This document shows positions 32,165-41,111 of a DNA stretch of 64,000 nt, one piece after another. Source of the stretch: Mycobacterium paraterrae (lineage in GTDB: Bacteria; Actinomycetota; Actinomycetes; Mycobacteriales; Mycobacteriaceae); contig NZ_CP092488.2 of the NCBI RefSeq assembly GCF_022430545.2, forward strand, positions 1,054,001-1,118,000. The letters run 5' to 3'. The position numbers and the translations under genes are program-made. Position 1 is the stretch's first letter, and each line of letters starts with the position of its first letter. The notes below the pieces were generated by a model. It saw nothing but the letters and a program-made list of their open reading frames with translations. It searched no databases and was not told the DNA's origin.

Positions 32165-33751
32165 ATGGTTTCTCGCGCGGCCCCGCCGACGGACATCGCA
32201 CCGGATGCCGACGATGCACTCGACTACCCCGAATCTCTCGACGCCGGACTGCTGAGGATCGCCGGAGTCTGCATCCTCGCCTCGGTGATGGCGATCCTGG
32301 ACGGCACCGTGGTCAGCGTCGCGCAACGCACGTTCATCGCGGAGTTCGCATCGACCCAGGCGATTGTCGCGTGGACGATCACCGGATACACCCTCGGGCA
32401 GTCCACCGTCATTCCCCTGGCGGGCTGGGCCTCCGACCGCTTCGGCACCAAGCGGCTGTTCATGGCGGCGGCGCTGTGGTTCACGTGCGCGTCGTTGTTG
32501 TGTTCGATGGCATCGAACATCAGTCAGCTCATCGCGTTTCGCGTCATCCAGGGACTGGGTGGCGGGATGCTGGTGCCGCTGACGCTGATCATCTTGACCC
32601 GCGAAGCCGGCCCGAGGCGGCTGGGCCGATTGATGGCGGTGCTCGGTATCCCGATGCTGCTGGCCCCGATGTGCGGTCCGGTGCTGGGTGGCTGGCTGAT
32701 CAGCGCGCACGGCTGGCAGTGGATCTTCCGGATCAACCTGCCGGTCGGCGTGATTCTGTTGGTATCCGCCGCGCTGATTTTCCCGAAGGATCGGCCGCGT
32801 CCGTCGGAGGCCTTCGACTTCGTCGGCATGATGCTGCTGTCACCGGGACTGGCGGCACTGCTGTTCGGAATCTCATCGGTGCCGCGACGGGACAGCTTCA
32901 CCGACAACCACGTCTGGATACCGGGCCTGATCGGTATCGCACTGATCACGGCGTTCGTGTTGCACGCGCTGCACCGCGCCGACCATCCCCTCATCGACCT
33001 GGCGCTGTTCAAGAATCGGGTGGTGACGCTGTCCAACGCGTCGATGTTCTTGTTCTCGGTCGGGTTTTTCGGCGCCGTTCTGGTCATTCCCAGCTATCTC
33101 CAACAACTTCTGCACGAGACACCGCTGCAGTCCGGCCTGCAACTGATTCCCGAGGGACTGGGAGCGATGCTGACGATGCCGCTGGCCGGCACGTTGATGG
33201 ACAAGCGTGGACCCCGCAACGTGCTACTGGTCGGAATTGCGCTGATTGCCGCCGGACTGAGCATATTCGCCTACGGCGCGTGGCAGCAGGCCGACTATCT
33301 GCCGATCCTGATGGTGGGCCTGGTGACGACCGGTATCGGCTTGGGCTGCACGCTGACCCCGCTGTCCGGAGCAGCCGTGCAGACACTCGCCCCCAACGAA
33401 GTGGCTCGCGGTTCGACGCTGCTCAGCGTCAACCAGCACGTCGCCGTGGCCGTCGGAACCGCGTTGATGTCGGTGATCTTGACCAGTCAATTCAACCGAA
33501 GCGAAACCATCGGCGCCGCAGAGAAACTCGGTATCTTGCGGGGCAAGTTCACCAAGCACGGCGCGCCGGTCAGTCCGCACCACGAAGTGTCTGCCGACTT
33601 CACCGCGCGACTGATGCAGGATCTCACCCACTCCTACACATTGGTCCTGGTGGTGGCGATCGTCATTGTCGCGGTGACGCTGCTACCGGTGGCGTTCCTG
33701 CCCAACAAGCCGCCACCGCCCGGTCGTGCCCACTCGACGGTGCCGGTGTAA
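32165..33751 (+). CDS. emrB: DHA2-family MFS drug:H+ antiporter (EmrB-like)
   Basis: This 528-residue 14-helix MFS exporter is orthologous to Rv0783c. The first helix is preceded by about 30 residues of acidic cytosolic leader. The DHA2 motif in helix 1 is VMAILDGTVVSVAQRTF, motif A is AGWASDRFGTKRLF, and motif C is VLGIPMLLAPMCGPVLGGWL. Another conserved loop is LAGTLMDKRGPRNVLL. It is expected to export lipophilic drugs by proton antiport. It probably starts on a leaderless mRNA. It is divergent from the GPx gene and convergent with ptrB. Confidence 0.92.
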   Translation: MVSRAAPPTDIAPDADDALDYPESLDAGLLRIAGVCILASVMAILDGTVVSVAQRTFIAEFASTQAIVAWTITGYTLGQSTVIPLAGWASDRFGTKRLFMAAALWFTCASLLCSMASNISQLIAFRVIQGLGGGMLVPLTLIILTREAGPRRLGRLMAVLGIPMLLAPMCGPVLGGWLISAHGWQWIFRINLPVGVILLVSAALIFPKDRPRPSEAFDFVGMMLLSPGLAALLFGISSVPRRDSFTDNHVWIPGLIGIALITAFVLHALHRADHPLIDLALFKNRVVTLSNASMFLFSVGFFGAVLVIPSYLQQLLHETPLQSGLQLIPEGLGAMLTMPLAGTLMDKRGPRNVLLVGIALIAAGLSIFAYGAWQQADYLPILMVGLVTTGIGLGCTLTPLSGAAVQTLAPNEVARGSTLLSVNQHVAVAVGTALMSVILTSQFNRSETIGAAEKLGILRGKFTKHGAPVSPHHEVSADFTARLMQDLTHSYTLVLVVAIVIVAVTLLPVAFLPNKPPPPGRAHSTVPV

Positions 33752-33841
33752 CGCCGCGAGCGGTACGCCGACTGTGCAGGTTATCGACGTCGATCGGCCG
33801 CGATTTTCACACCCACAACCTGCACACTCGGCGCTAGAGTC

Positions 33842-35944
33842 TCAGACCTGCGCTCCGCTGGCTGCCAGCAGCCAGGCGTACTGGTAGGCGGTTTCCTTCC
33901 AGCGCTCGTAGCGTCCGCTGATACCTCCATGGCCGGCGGTCATCTGAGTCTTCAGCAGCACCGGGCTGCCATGGCCATTGGTATACCGAAGCGCAGCAAC
34001 CCATTTGGCGGGCTCGACGTAGTAAACCCGGGTGTCGTGCAGCGATGTCATGGCCAGAATGGCGGGATAGCGCTGTTCGACGACGTTCTCGTACGGCGAA
34101 TACGACTTCATGTAATGGTAGACATCGCTGTCGCTCAACGGGTTTCCCCATTCGTCCCACTCGGTGACGGTCAGCGGCAGCGACGGATCCAGGATTGTCG
34201 TCAGCGGATCCACGAACGGCACCTGGGCCAGGATGCCGGCGAACAGCTCGGGTGCCATGTTGGCCACCGCGCCCATCAGCAGACCACCGGCACTTCCGCC
34301 GAGCGCCACCAACTGTTGCGGGCGGGTTTGTCCGGTGTCGACCAGGTGCTGTCCGACGGCGATGAAATCGGTGAAGGTGTTCTTCTTCTCGAGCAGCTTG
34401 CCATGCTCGTACCAGAGCCGGCCCATCTCGCCGCCCCCGCGCACATGCGCGACCGCGAAGACCATGCCGCGGTCGAGCAGCGACAGCCGGGCGATCGAGA
34501 ACCGCGGGTCTTCACAGATCTCGTAGGCGCCGTAACCGTAGACCAATGTCGGGGCGGGGAATTCGATTCCGGCTCGGTGGACCACTGATACCGGGATCTT
34601 GGTGCCGTCGGCCGCCACGGCCCACTCGCGGCGCTCGACATAGTCCTCGCGCCGGTAGTCGCCAAGCACGGGTTGCTCTCGCAGCAGCGTGCGCTCACCG
34701 GTCACCAGATCGAGGTCGTAGATCCGCACCGGGGTTATGAATGATCCCGCGCCGACCCGCAGCTTGGGCGAATCCCAGTTCGGATTGGCGCCCAGACCGG
34801 CCGACATCAGCTCCGAGTCGAATGCGATCTCCTCGGCCTCGCCGTAGCCGTCTTTGCCGATGGGCCACAACTGGATTCGCGGCAGTGCCTCGCGGCGATA
34901 GCTGACCACCAGATTGCCTGCGAACGCGTCAACCCCGTCGAGTCGCACGTCGTCGCGGTGTTCGATCAGGGTGCGCAGGGCGGCGGGATCGTTCACCGGC
35001 GCCTCGGCCAGCGTGAAGTTCACCGCGTTGTCGTTGTGCAAGATCAGAAATCGATCCTCGCCGCCGACGATCGCATGCTCCACCGAATACTCGATGCCGT
35101 CGCGGCGCGGTAACACGGTGACGAATTCGGCCTCCGGGTCGGCGGCGTCGGCGTACCACACCTGCGAGGTGATAGCCGAGCCCGCGGCGATCAGCACGTA
35201 CCTGTCGCTGCGGGTTCGACCCACCGCGAGCCAGTATTTCTCGTCGGCTTCGTGATAAACCTTCTCGGCCGGCAGTCCCGATGCCAGCCGATGCCGCCAG
35301 ACCGTGTCCGGGCGCCACGCCGCGTCGACAGTGACGTAGTAGATGGTGCGGTTATCGGTACCCCAGGTGGCTCCCGCACCGATGCCGACGATCTCGTCGT
35401 CGTACCGTGCGCCAGTGCGAAGGTCCCTGAACCGCAACGTGTACCGCTCGTCGCCGACCACGTCGACCGAGTAAGCCAACACGTTTCCATCGGGGCTGAC
35501 GCTGGCCGCTCCGAGGGAGAAGAAGTCGTGTCCCTCGGCTTCGGCGTTCTCATCCAGCAGTATCTGCTCGCCCGGTATCTCGGTGTGCTCGTCAAGCACC
35601 GGAGGGTTCCAGTCGTTGGGATCGGCAAGGGGGCAACGGCAGTGAACCCCGTACTGCTTGCCTTCGAAACTCCGGGCGTAATACCACCAGTCACCGCGCC
35701 GGACGGGTACCGACAGGTCGGTCTCCTTGGTGCGCGCTTTGATCTCGTCGAAGATCTTCTGCCGCAACGGCTCGAGCGGGGCGGTGACGTGGTCGGCGTA
35801 CTCGTTCTCGGCCTCGAGGTAGCTGATCACCTCCGGGCTGGACTTGTCGCGCAGCCACTCGTAGGGATCGACGAACACATCGCCGTGGAATTCTCGCCGC
35901 GAGTCGACCCGCTTGGCGACCGGAGGCTCGACGTTGGTGCTCAC
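33842..35944 (-). CDS. ptrB: Oligopeptidase B-type S9 prolyl oligopeptidase, intact
   Basis: This 700-residue serine peptidase cleaves after basic residues in short peptides. An N-terminal beta-propeller (about 75-430) regulates access to the C-terminal alpha/beta-hydrolase. The catalytic Ser is in VALGGSAGGLLMG, the Asp in MTSLHDTRVYYVEP and the His in TAGHGGISGRYE. In M. tuberculosis H37Rv the gene is split into ptrBa and ptrBb; here it is one frame. I chose GTG 35944 (GAGGAGGAG upstream), but the frame stays open to ATG 35995, which overlaps the purC stop as ATGA and would add 17 MIRU-type residues. Confidence 0.92.
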   Translation of the reverse strand: MSTNVEPPVAKRVDSRREFHGDVFVDPYEWLRDKSSPEVISYLEAENEYADHVTAPLEPLRQKIFDEIKARTKETDLSVPVRRGDWWYYARSFEGKQYGVHCRCPLADPNDWNPPVLDEHTEIPGEQILLDENAEAEGHDFFSLGAASVSPDGNVLAYSVDVVGDERYTLRFRDLRTGARYDDEIVGIGAGATWGTDNRTIYYVTVDAAWRPDTVWRHRLASGLPAEKVYHEADEKYWLAVGRTRSDRYVLIAAGSAITSQVWYADAADPEAEFVTVLPRRDGIEYSVEHAIVGGEDRFLILHNDNAVNFTLAEAPVNDPAALRTLIEHRDDVRLDGVDAFAGNLVVSYRREALPRIQLWPIGKDGYGEAEEIAFDSELMSAGLGANPNWDSPKLRVGAGSFITPVRIYDLDLVTGERTLLREQPVLGDYRREDYVERREWAVAADGTKIPVSVVHRAGIEFPAPTLVYGYGAYEICEDPRFSIARLSLLDRGMVFAVAHVRGGGEMGRLWYEHGKLLEKKNTFTDFIAVGQHLVDTGQTRPQQLVALGGSAGGLLMGAVANMAPELFAGILAQVPFVDPLTTILDPSLPLTVTEWDEWGNPLSDSDVYHYMKSYSPYENVVEQRYPAILAMTSLHDTRVYYVEPAKWVAALRYTNGHGSPVLLKTQMTAGHGGISGRYERWKETAYQYAWLLAASGAQV

Positions 35945-35995
35945 TCGCCGCTCCTCCTCATCGCTGCGCCCTGCATCGTCACCGGCGGGCGTCAT
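35940..35995 (-). repeat. MIRU-like cassette between purC and ptrB
   Basis: On the minus strand the spacer starts with ATGA (35995-35992, purC stop inside a start codon) and reads TPAGDDAGRSDEEERR straight into the ptrB frame. It ends GAGGAGGAGCGGCGAGTG, which provides both the RBS and the GTG start. Confidence 0.65.
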
Positions 35996-36885
35996 GCGCT
36001 CGGGCCGATCCAGTCGTCGAACTTCAGGCCCGAAATGCGTTCGTATGCTTCGACGTAACGGGCTCGCGTGGCGTCGATGATGTCCTCAGGCAGCGGTGGG
36101 GGCGGCTGCGATCCGCCGCGATCCCAGCCCGAGTCGGCGCTGAGCAGCCAGTTGCGGACGAACTGCTTGTCGAAACTGTTCTGGACCTCGCCGACCCGGT
36201 ACTCCGCGGCCGGCCAGTACCGTGACGAGTCCGGCGTGAATACCTCGTCGGCCAGGATCAGGTTGCCGTTGCCGTCTACGCCGAATTCGAACTTGGTGTC
36301 GGCGATGATGATCCCCTTGGTCAGCGCGTGGTCGGCCGCCTGTACATAGGTCTGAAGCGTGCGATCGCGCAGTTGGTTGGCCCGCACACCGCCGACCATT
36401 TCGATCACTCGCGAAAACGAAATGTTCTCGTCGTGTTCTCCCAGTTCGGCTTTCGTGGCCGGGGTGAATAGCGGCGTCGAAAATCGGCTGGCCTCGACAA
36501 GACCGGGTGGCAGCGTGATGCCACAGACCTTGCCGGTCTGCTGATAATCCAACAGACCGGAGCCGGTCAGGTATCCCCGCGCCACGCATTCGACGGGAAC
36601 CATGTCGAGCTGGCGCACCACCAGCGCCCGGCCGAGCACTTCGTCGGGAATCCTCGGATCGTCCGGTGGGCCGGCCAAATGGTTGGGGGCCTCGACGAGC
36701 CCGAAGAAGAACACGCTCATCGCGGTCAGGATGCGACCCTTGTCGGGGATCAAGCTGTCGAGCACATAATCGAACGCCGAGATCCGGTCCGTCGCGACGA
36801 ACAACAGGTGACCGTCATCGATGCGGTACAACTCGCGGACCTTGCCACTGGCCAAGTGCTGGTAGTCGGACAGAGCGGGACGCAT
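35992..36885 (-). CDS. purC: SAICAR synthase
   Basis: PurC condenses CAIR with aspartate using ATP. The 297-residue protein has GKVRELYRIDDGHLLFVATDRISAFDY at the N-terminus, VECVARGYLTGSG, and the signature LADEVFTPDSSRYWP. ATG 36885 is chosen because TACGCT lies 6 nt upstream and the N-terminus then matches family members. Its stop overlaps a MIRU-like ATGA junction that leads into ptrB. Confidence 0.96.
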   Translation of the reverse strand: MRPALSDYQHLASGKVRELYRIDDGHLLFVATDRISAFDYVLDSLIPDKGRILTAMSVFFFGLVEAPNHLAGPPDDPRIPDEVLGRALVVRQLDMVPVECVARGYLTGSGLLDYQQTGKVCGITLPPGLVEASRFSTPLFTPATKAELGEHDENISFSRVIEMVGGVRANQLRDRTLQTYVQAADHALTKGIIIADTKFEFGVDGNGNLILADEVFTPDSSRYWPAAEYRVGEVQNSFDKQFVRNWLLSADSGWDRGGSQPPPPLPEDIIDATRARYVEAYERISGLKFDDWIGPSA

Positions 36886-36891
36886 CGGGAC

Positions 36892-36897
36892 AGCGTA
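36892..36897 (-). promoter_or_regulatory. -10 box (TACGCT) of purC
   Basis: It lies 6 nt before ATG 36885, indicating a leaderless transcript. Confidence 0.5.
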
Positions 36898-36945
36898 GCC
36901 GGGCGACGATGCGGGCCCGGAAGGCCCGCTGAGGAGCCGGCCATC
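36898..36945 (+). repeat. Degenerate MIRU-like unit with hairpin
   Basis: On the plus strand CGACGATGC, then GCGGGCC-CGGAA-GGCCCGC (perfect 7-bp stem 36911-36929), then CTGAGGAGC resemble the ends of the 50-bp units at 4220, but the centre is replaced by the hairpin. It lies between purC and the next plus-strand gene. Confidence 0.4.
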
Positions 36946-37021
36946 AAACCGAGACGCCATTCGTCGAGCGTCGATTTGTCGGGCCGGATCACGGCGATTG
37001 GCTCAACAAGTCGACCCTGGA

Positions 37022-37027
37022 AATACT
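37022..37027 (+). promoter_or_regulatory. Possible -10 box (AATACT) of the Rv0779c-like gene
   Basis: It lies 7 nt before ATG 37035. The first base departs from TANNNT, so this one is weaker than the others. Confidence 0.35.
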
Positions 37028-37034
37028 CAGCGGT

Positions 37035-37655
37035 ATGAAATCGCGGTTTGTCCCCTACGCCAACACTCCGGGCCGGCTGCTCGCCCAGTTAGTGAGCGAC
37101 GCGGTGGTGGTGATCTGGTCATTCGTGTGGGCGCTCGTCGGCGTGGCCGTGCACAGTGCGGTCGCGACGATCGCCGAGGTGGGCCGGCAGGTCCAGGGCG
37201 GCGCCAATGGAGTGGCCGTGAATCTGAACTCGGCCGGTCATAGCGCCGACAACATCCCGCTGATCGGAGGGGCCTTCAGCGGACCGCTCAAAGCGGGCAG
37301 TAAGGCCGCCCTCGACATCGCCGGCGCCGGCCACAACCTGGACAGCACCGCGAGCTGGCTGGCGATCGTCCTGGCGCTGGCGGTCGCCGCACCCCCGACA
37401 CTCGGTGTGGTCGTGCCGTGGCTGGTATTGCGGATCCGATTCGTCCGGCGCAAGTTGACCGTGGGTGCGCTTGCCACGACCTCCGCAGGTGCGCAACTGT
37501 TGGCGTTGCGGGCGTTGGCCAACCGGCCATTGGGCAAGCTCACCGCGGTCACCCCTGACCCGGTTGGCGCGTGGCGGGCCGGCGACCCGCACGCCATTCA
37601 CGGCCTGGCCGCCATCGAATTGCGTTCGGCTGGAATGGCCGTCAGGACGCGCTAG
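37035..37655 (+). CDS. Two-helix membrane protein of unknown function (Rv0779c-like)
   Basis: This 206-residue protein has membrane helices at about residues 20-42 (VVVIWSFVWALVGVAVH) and 108-135 (SWLAIVLALAVAAPPTLGVVVPWLVL). Between them is a Gly/Ala-rich loop with GAFSGPLKAG, and a cytosolic C-terminal domain follows. It is orthologous by position and pattern to Rv0779c; no function is known. Its TAG stop is part of a CTAG shared with cyp126 on the opposite strand. Confidence 0.75.
   Translation: MKSRFVPYANTPGRLLAQLVSDAVVVIWSFVWALVGVAVHSAVATIAEVGRQVQGGANGVAVNLNSAGHSADNIPLIGGAFSGPLKAGSKAALDIAGAGHNLDSTASWLAIVLALAVAAPPTLGVVVPWLVLRIRFVRRKLTVGALATTSAGAQLLALRALANRPLGKLTAVTPDPVGAWRAGDPHAIHGLAAIELRSAGMAVRTR
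37652..37655. other. CTAG serving as stop codon on both strands
   Basis: TAG 37653-37655 ends the membrane protein gene (+); the reverse complement of 37652-37654 ends cyp126 (-). Confidence 0.9.
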
Positions 37656-38872
37656 CGGAGCTCCACGACCAGATGCCGGATGCCGGTGTGCCGGTTGCTG
37701 CGCGTCCACTCGACGTCGCGGACCACCCGCACGTCGCCGAAGCGGGTCAGCAGTTCTTCGAACAGCACCCGCAGTTCCAGGCGAGCCAGGTTCGCGCCCA
37801 GGCAGTAGTGCACACCTTGCCCAAAGCCGAGGTGCGGGTTGGGCTTTCGCGCAATATCGAAGACGTCGGCATCATCGAATGCAGCCTCGTCGCGGTTGGC
37901 TGAACCTTCCCAGATCATCACCTTCTGCCCGGCCGCGATCGACACGTCTCCAAGTGCTACATCACAGGTGGCGGTCCGCCGTTTTGACGGCGACGGCGAG
38001 GTCCACCTGACCATTTCCTCGACCGCGACCGGTAGTGCCTCGAGATCGTCACGCAGTAAACGCAATTGCTCGGGATGCTCGGCCAGCGCCAACAGCCCGC
38101 CCGCCACCGCGTTTCGCGTGGTCTCGGCTCCGGCGCTGAACAGCAGGCTGAAGAACAGATACAACTCGAGATCGGACATGGCCGGGCCGTCGTCGGCGCC
38201 CGCGTTGGCCACCGCCGACAGCATGTCGTCGGTCGGCTGTGCTCGCTTCGACGCGATCAACTCCTGCCCGTAGGTGTACATCCGCGAGCCGGCCTCCTCG
38301 GCCGACAGCTGGGACGTGGTAGCCGTCCGCGCGTCACCGAAGTCGAACTGCGGCTCGATCGCCTCGAACAGCCAATGCCGTTCGGATTCAGGCACTCCCA
38401 ACAGGATGCAGATCATCTGCATTGGCAACTCGGCGGCGACATCGACCACGAAGTCGAACCGCTCGCCGGGCACCACCGCGTCCAGCAGCCGGCGGGTCCT
38501 GGTGCGCAAGTCGTCCTCGACCAGGCCGATCATCCGCGGCGTCAGCCCGGAGCTGACGAGTCGGCGAACTTGTGCGTGCCGCGGGTCATCCATCATGTTG
38601 AGCACCTGGCCGGCGATGGTCAAATCCTGCAGCAGGGTTCCGCCGAACGGGCGCTCGCCGCCGGTGACCGACGAGAACGTCACCGGATCTTTAAGTACGG
38701 CAAGCGTTCCCGCGTACGAGGCGATGGACCAGAAGCCCTCCCCGTCGGGCGTGTGCTCAGTCGGGTGGTGCCAGTAGATTGGCGCATCACGGCGATGGAT
38801 TGCGAAGAGGTCGTGAGGAAAACCGCTGGCGAAATTGTCCAGATCGGTGAAATCGACCTCCGCAAGCGTCAC
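37652..38872 (-). CDS. cyp126: Cytochrome P450 CYP126
   Basis: This 406-residue P450 is orthologous to Rv0778. The I-helix motif is SAGAETTRNAVAGG, the ExxR is in AVEEMVRWTSP, and the heme loop is HLGFGQGVHYCLGANLARLE with the axial Cys. The M. tuberculosis enzyme binds ketoconazole-type azoles and its natural substrate is not settled. GTG 38872 overlaps the purB stop as GTGA, so it is translated from the purB transcript without its own promoter. Confidence 0.94.
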   Translation of the reverse strand: MTLAEVDFTDLDNFASGFPHDLFAIHRRDAPIYWHHPTEHTPDGEGFWSIASYAGTLAVLKDPVTFSSVTGGERPFGGTLLQDLTIAGQVLNMMDDPRHAQVRRLVSSGLTPRMIGLVEDDLRTRTRRLLDAVVPGERFDFVVDVAAELPMQMICILLGVPESERHWLFEAIEPQFDFGDARTATTSQLSAEEAGSRMYTYGQELIASKRAQPTDDMLSAVANAGADDGPAMSDLELYLFFSLLFSAGAETTRNAVAGGLLALAEHPEQLRLLRDDLEALPVAVEEMVRWTSPSPSKRRTATCDVALGDVSIAAGQKVMIWEGSANRDEAAFDDADVFDIARKPNPHLGFGQGVHYCLGANLARLELRVLFEELLTRFGDVRVVRDVEWTRSNRHTGIRHLVVELR

Positions 38873-40287
38873 AGGATGGCGCCCGGCGTGTACTTCGCCG
38901 CGTCGGGATAGCGCGCTACCAGCGCTTCGACCTCCGCGATCACCGTGTCGACCTGATCACCGGCCGCGCCGATGAACGACTGCCGGTCGGCTAGGGCGGA
39001 TTCGATCGCGGCGCGGTCCAACGGTAGCCGCGGATCACCGGCCAGCCGGCCGGGGAGATCAGGCTCGACGCCCTGCTCACGCATGGCCAGGGCCGCTGCG
39101 ACCGCGTGCTCTTTGATCACCTCGTGCGCCGTTTCCCGGCCCACTCCGGCACGCACCGCCGCCATCAAAACCTTGGTGGTAGCCAGGAACGGCAGGTAGC
39201 GGTCGAGCTCACGCTGGATCACCGCGGGGTAGGCGCCGAATTCGTCGAGCACGGTCAGCATGGTCTCGATCTGGCCGTCGATGGCAAAAAAGCTGTCCGG
39301 CAACGTAACCCGGCGTACCACCGAGCAGAAGACGTCACCCTCGTTCCACTGCGCGCCCGCGAGTTCGGCCGCCATGGATCCGTAGCCGCGCAGAATGACC
39401 TGGAGCCCGTTGACGCGCTCGCAGCTGCGGGTGTTCATCTTGTGCGGCATCGCCGAGGAGCCGACCTGGCCTTGCGCAAAGCCTTCAGTGACGAGGTCGT
39501 GCCCGGCCATCAATCGGATGGTGTGCGCCAGCGACGACGGGCCGGCGCCGAGCTGCACCAGCGCCGACACCACATCGTGGTCGAGCGAACGCGGGTATAC
39601 CTGCCCGACGCTGGTCAAAACTTCTGCAAATCCCAAGAATTCGGCGATGCGGCGTTCGAGGTCGTCAAGCTTGGCCGCATCACCGCCGAGCAGATCGAGC
39701 ATGTCCTGCGCGGTCCCCATCGGGCCCTTGATGCCCCGCAGCGGGTAACGGTCGATCAGCTCGCGCAGGCGGGTCAACGCGACAAGCGTCTCCTGCGCGG
39801 CCGAAGCGAAGCGCTTACCCAATGTCGTCGCCTGCGCCGCAACATTGTGGCTGCGGCCGGCCATCACCAGGTCGCGGTAACTCGCCGCCCGCTCGGCCAG
39901 GCGGGCGACGACCGCGACGCCGTGGGCGAACACCAGCTCCAGCGAACGGCGCACCTGCAGTTGCTCGACGTTCTCGGTCAGGTCGCGGCTGGTCATGCCC
40001 TTGTGCACGTGCTCGTGGCCGGCCAGCGCGTTGAACTCCTCGATGCGGGCCTTGACGTCGTGGCGGGTCACCCGCTCGCGCGCGGCGATCGACCCCAGGT
40101 CGACGTCCTCGAGCACCCGTTCGTAGTCGGCGATCGCGGCGGCCGGCACGTCGACACCGAGCTCGGTTTGGGCGCGCAGCACGGCGAGCCACAGCCGCCG
40201 CTCGGCGACGATCTTGGCCTCGGGCGACCAGATCGCCACCATCTCGGCGCTGGCGTAGCGGTTGGCCAGGACATTAGGGATTGTCAC
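38869..40287 (-). CDS. purB: Adenylosuccinate lyase
   Basis: PurB releases fumarate from SAICAR and from adenylosuccinate. The 472-residue protein equals the M. tuberculosis length. Motifs are HKGMTSRDLTENVEQ, MAGRSHNVAAQATTLGKR with the catalytic His region, and the flexible signature loop GSSAMPHKMNTRSCER. GTG 40287 follows a TAAGCT box by 8 nt; earlier in-frame starts pass through that box. It is coupled to cyp126 by a four-base overlap. Confidence 0.96.
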   Translation of the reverse strand: MTIPNVLANRYASAEMVAIWSPEAKIVAERRLWLAVLRAQTELGVDVPAAAIADYERVLEDVDLGSIAARERVTRHDVKARIEEFNALAGHEHVHKGMTSRDLTENVEQLQVRRSLELVFAHGVAVVARLAERAASYRDLVMAGRSHNVAAQATTLGKRFASAAQETLVALTRLRELIDRYPLRGIKGPMGTAQDMLDLLGGDAAKLDDLERRIAEFLGFAEVLTSVGQVYPRSLDHDVVSALVQLGAGPSSLAHTIRLMAGHDLVTEGFAQGQVGSSAMPHKMNTRSCERVNGLQVILRGYGSMAAELAGAQWNEGDVFCSVVRRVTLPDSFFAIDGQIETMLTVLDEFGAYPAVIQRELDRYLPFLATTKVLMAAVRAGVGRETAHEVIKEHAVAAALAMREQGVEPDLPGRLAGDPRLPLDRAAIESALADRQSFIGAAGDQVDTVIAEVEALVARYPDAAKYTPGAIL

Positions 40288-40295
40288 AAACACAC

Positions 40296-40301
40296 AGCTT
40301 A
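40296..40301 (-). promoter_or_regulatory. -10 box (TAAGCT) of purB-cyp126
   Basis: It lies 8 nt before GTG 40287, indicating a leaderless transcript. Confidence 0.5.
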
Positions 40302-40340
40302 ACGGCGTGAGGCCGGGCATGGATCAGGCACAGTGGCGGC

Positions 40341-41075
40341 ATGCACTTTGTCGGGCTGGACCTCGCCTGGGGCGAGCGAAACAACACCGGCGTCGCCGTC
40401 GTCGACTCCGACGGCCGGCTGCTGCACGTCGGCGCCGCGCACGATGACGACAGCATCTCGGCGGCGGTCGAGCCCTACCTCAGCGGCGACTGTCTGGTGG
40501 CCATCGATGCGCCACTGATCGTTGCCAACCCGACTGGGTCGCGGCCGTGCGAGGCAGCCCTCAACCGCGATTTCCGCAGCTTCGAGGCCGGCGCCCACCC
40601 GGCCAACACCACGAACCCGGCGCTCACCCATCCGCGCGCCGCCCGAATCGCCACCGCGCTGAGCCTGGACATGAACCCGGCGTCGCGTTCCTCCCGGCGA
40701 GCGATCGAGGTGTACCCCCATCCGGCGACCATCGCGTTGTTCGGTTTGGCAAAGACCCTGAAGTACAAGAAGGGATCGTTCGAGAAGCGTCAGCAGGAGC
40801 TGCTGCGCTTGATGACGCTGATCGAGGGACTGGACAGAGCAACACCGCGGCTGCGGATCAACCACAACCAGACCTGGATGGAGTTGCGCAGGCGGGTCGA
40901 GGCCGCCACCCGCCCGGTGCATCTCGACCGCGACGAAGATCCCGTCGACGCCGTGCTGTGCGCGTACGTCGGGCTGTATTGGTATCACCGACCCGAAGAC
41001 GTGACCATCTACGGCGACTACGGGAGCGGCTACATCGTCACCCCGACCCTGCAGGCCGCGGTGCCGCCGCGGTAA
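40341..41075 (+). CDS. DUF429 RNase-H-like protein (Rv0776c-like)
   Basis: This 244-residue protein has a predicted RNase-H-like nuclease fold. The first strand carries the acidic motif FVGLDLAWGERNNTGVAVVD, a second acidic residue is in VAIDAPLIVANPTGSRPCE, and a third in DEDPVDAVLCAYVG, which together could bind two metals. DUF429 proteins are predicted nucleases of unknown role. It is divergent from purB, and a weak CACAGT box lies 6 nt before ATG 40341. Confidence 0.75.
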   Translation: MHFVGLDLAWGERNNTGVAVVDSDGRLLHVGAAHDDDSISAAVEPYLSGDCLVAIDAPLIVANPTGSRPCEAALNRDFRSFEAGAHPANTTNPALTHPRAARIATALSLDMNPASRSSRRAIEVYPHPATIALFGLAKTLKYKKGSFEKRQQELLRLMTLIEGLDRATPRLRINHNQTWMELRRRVEAATRPVHLDRDEDPVDAVLCAYVGLYWYHRPEDVTIYGDYGSGYIVTPTLQAAVPPR

Positions 41076-41111
41076 ATAGTGGCGCCGCAATTCATTTCGA
41101 CGCAGCGAGGA

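Noticed and set aside
39106..40302. 398-codon plus-strand frame opposite purB
   Set aside because: It is a shadow of purB, with no recognisable fold.
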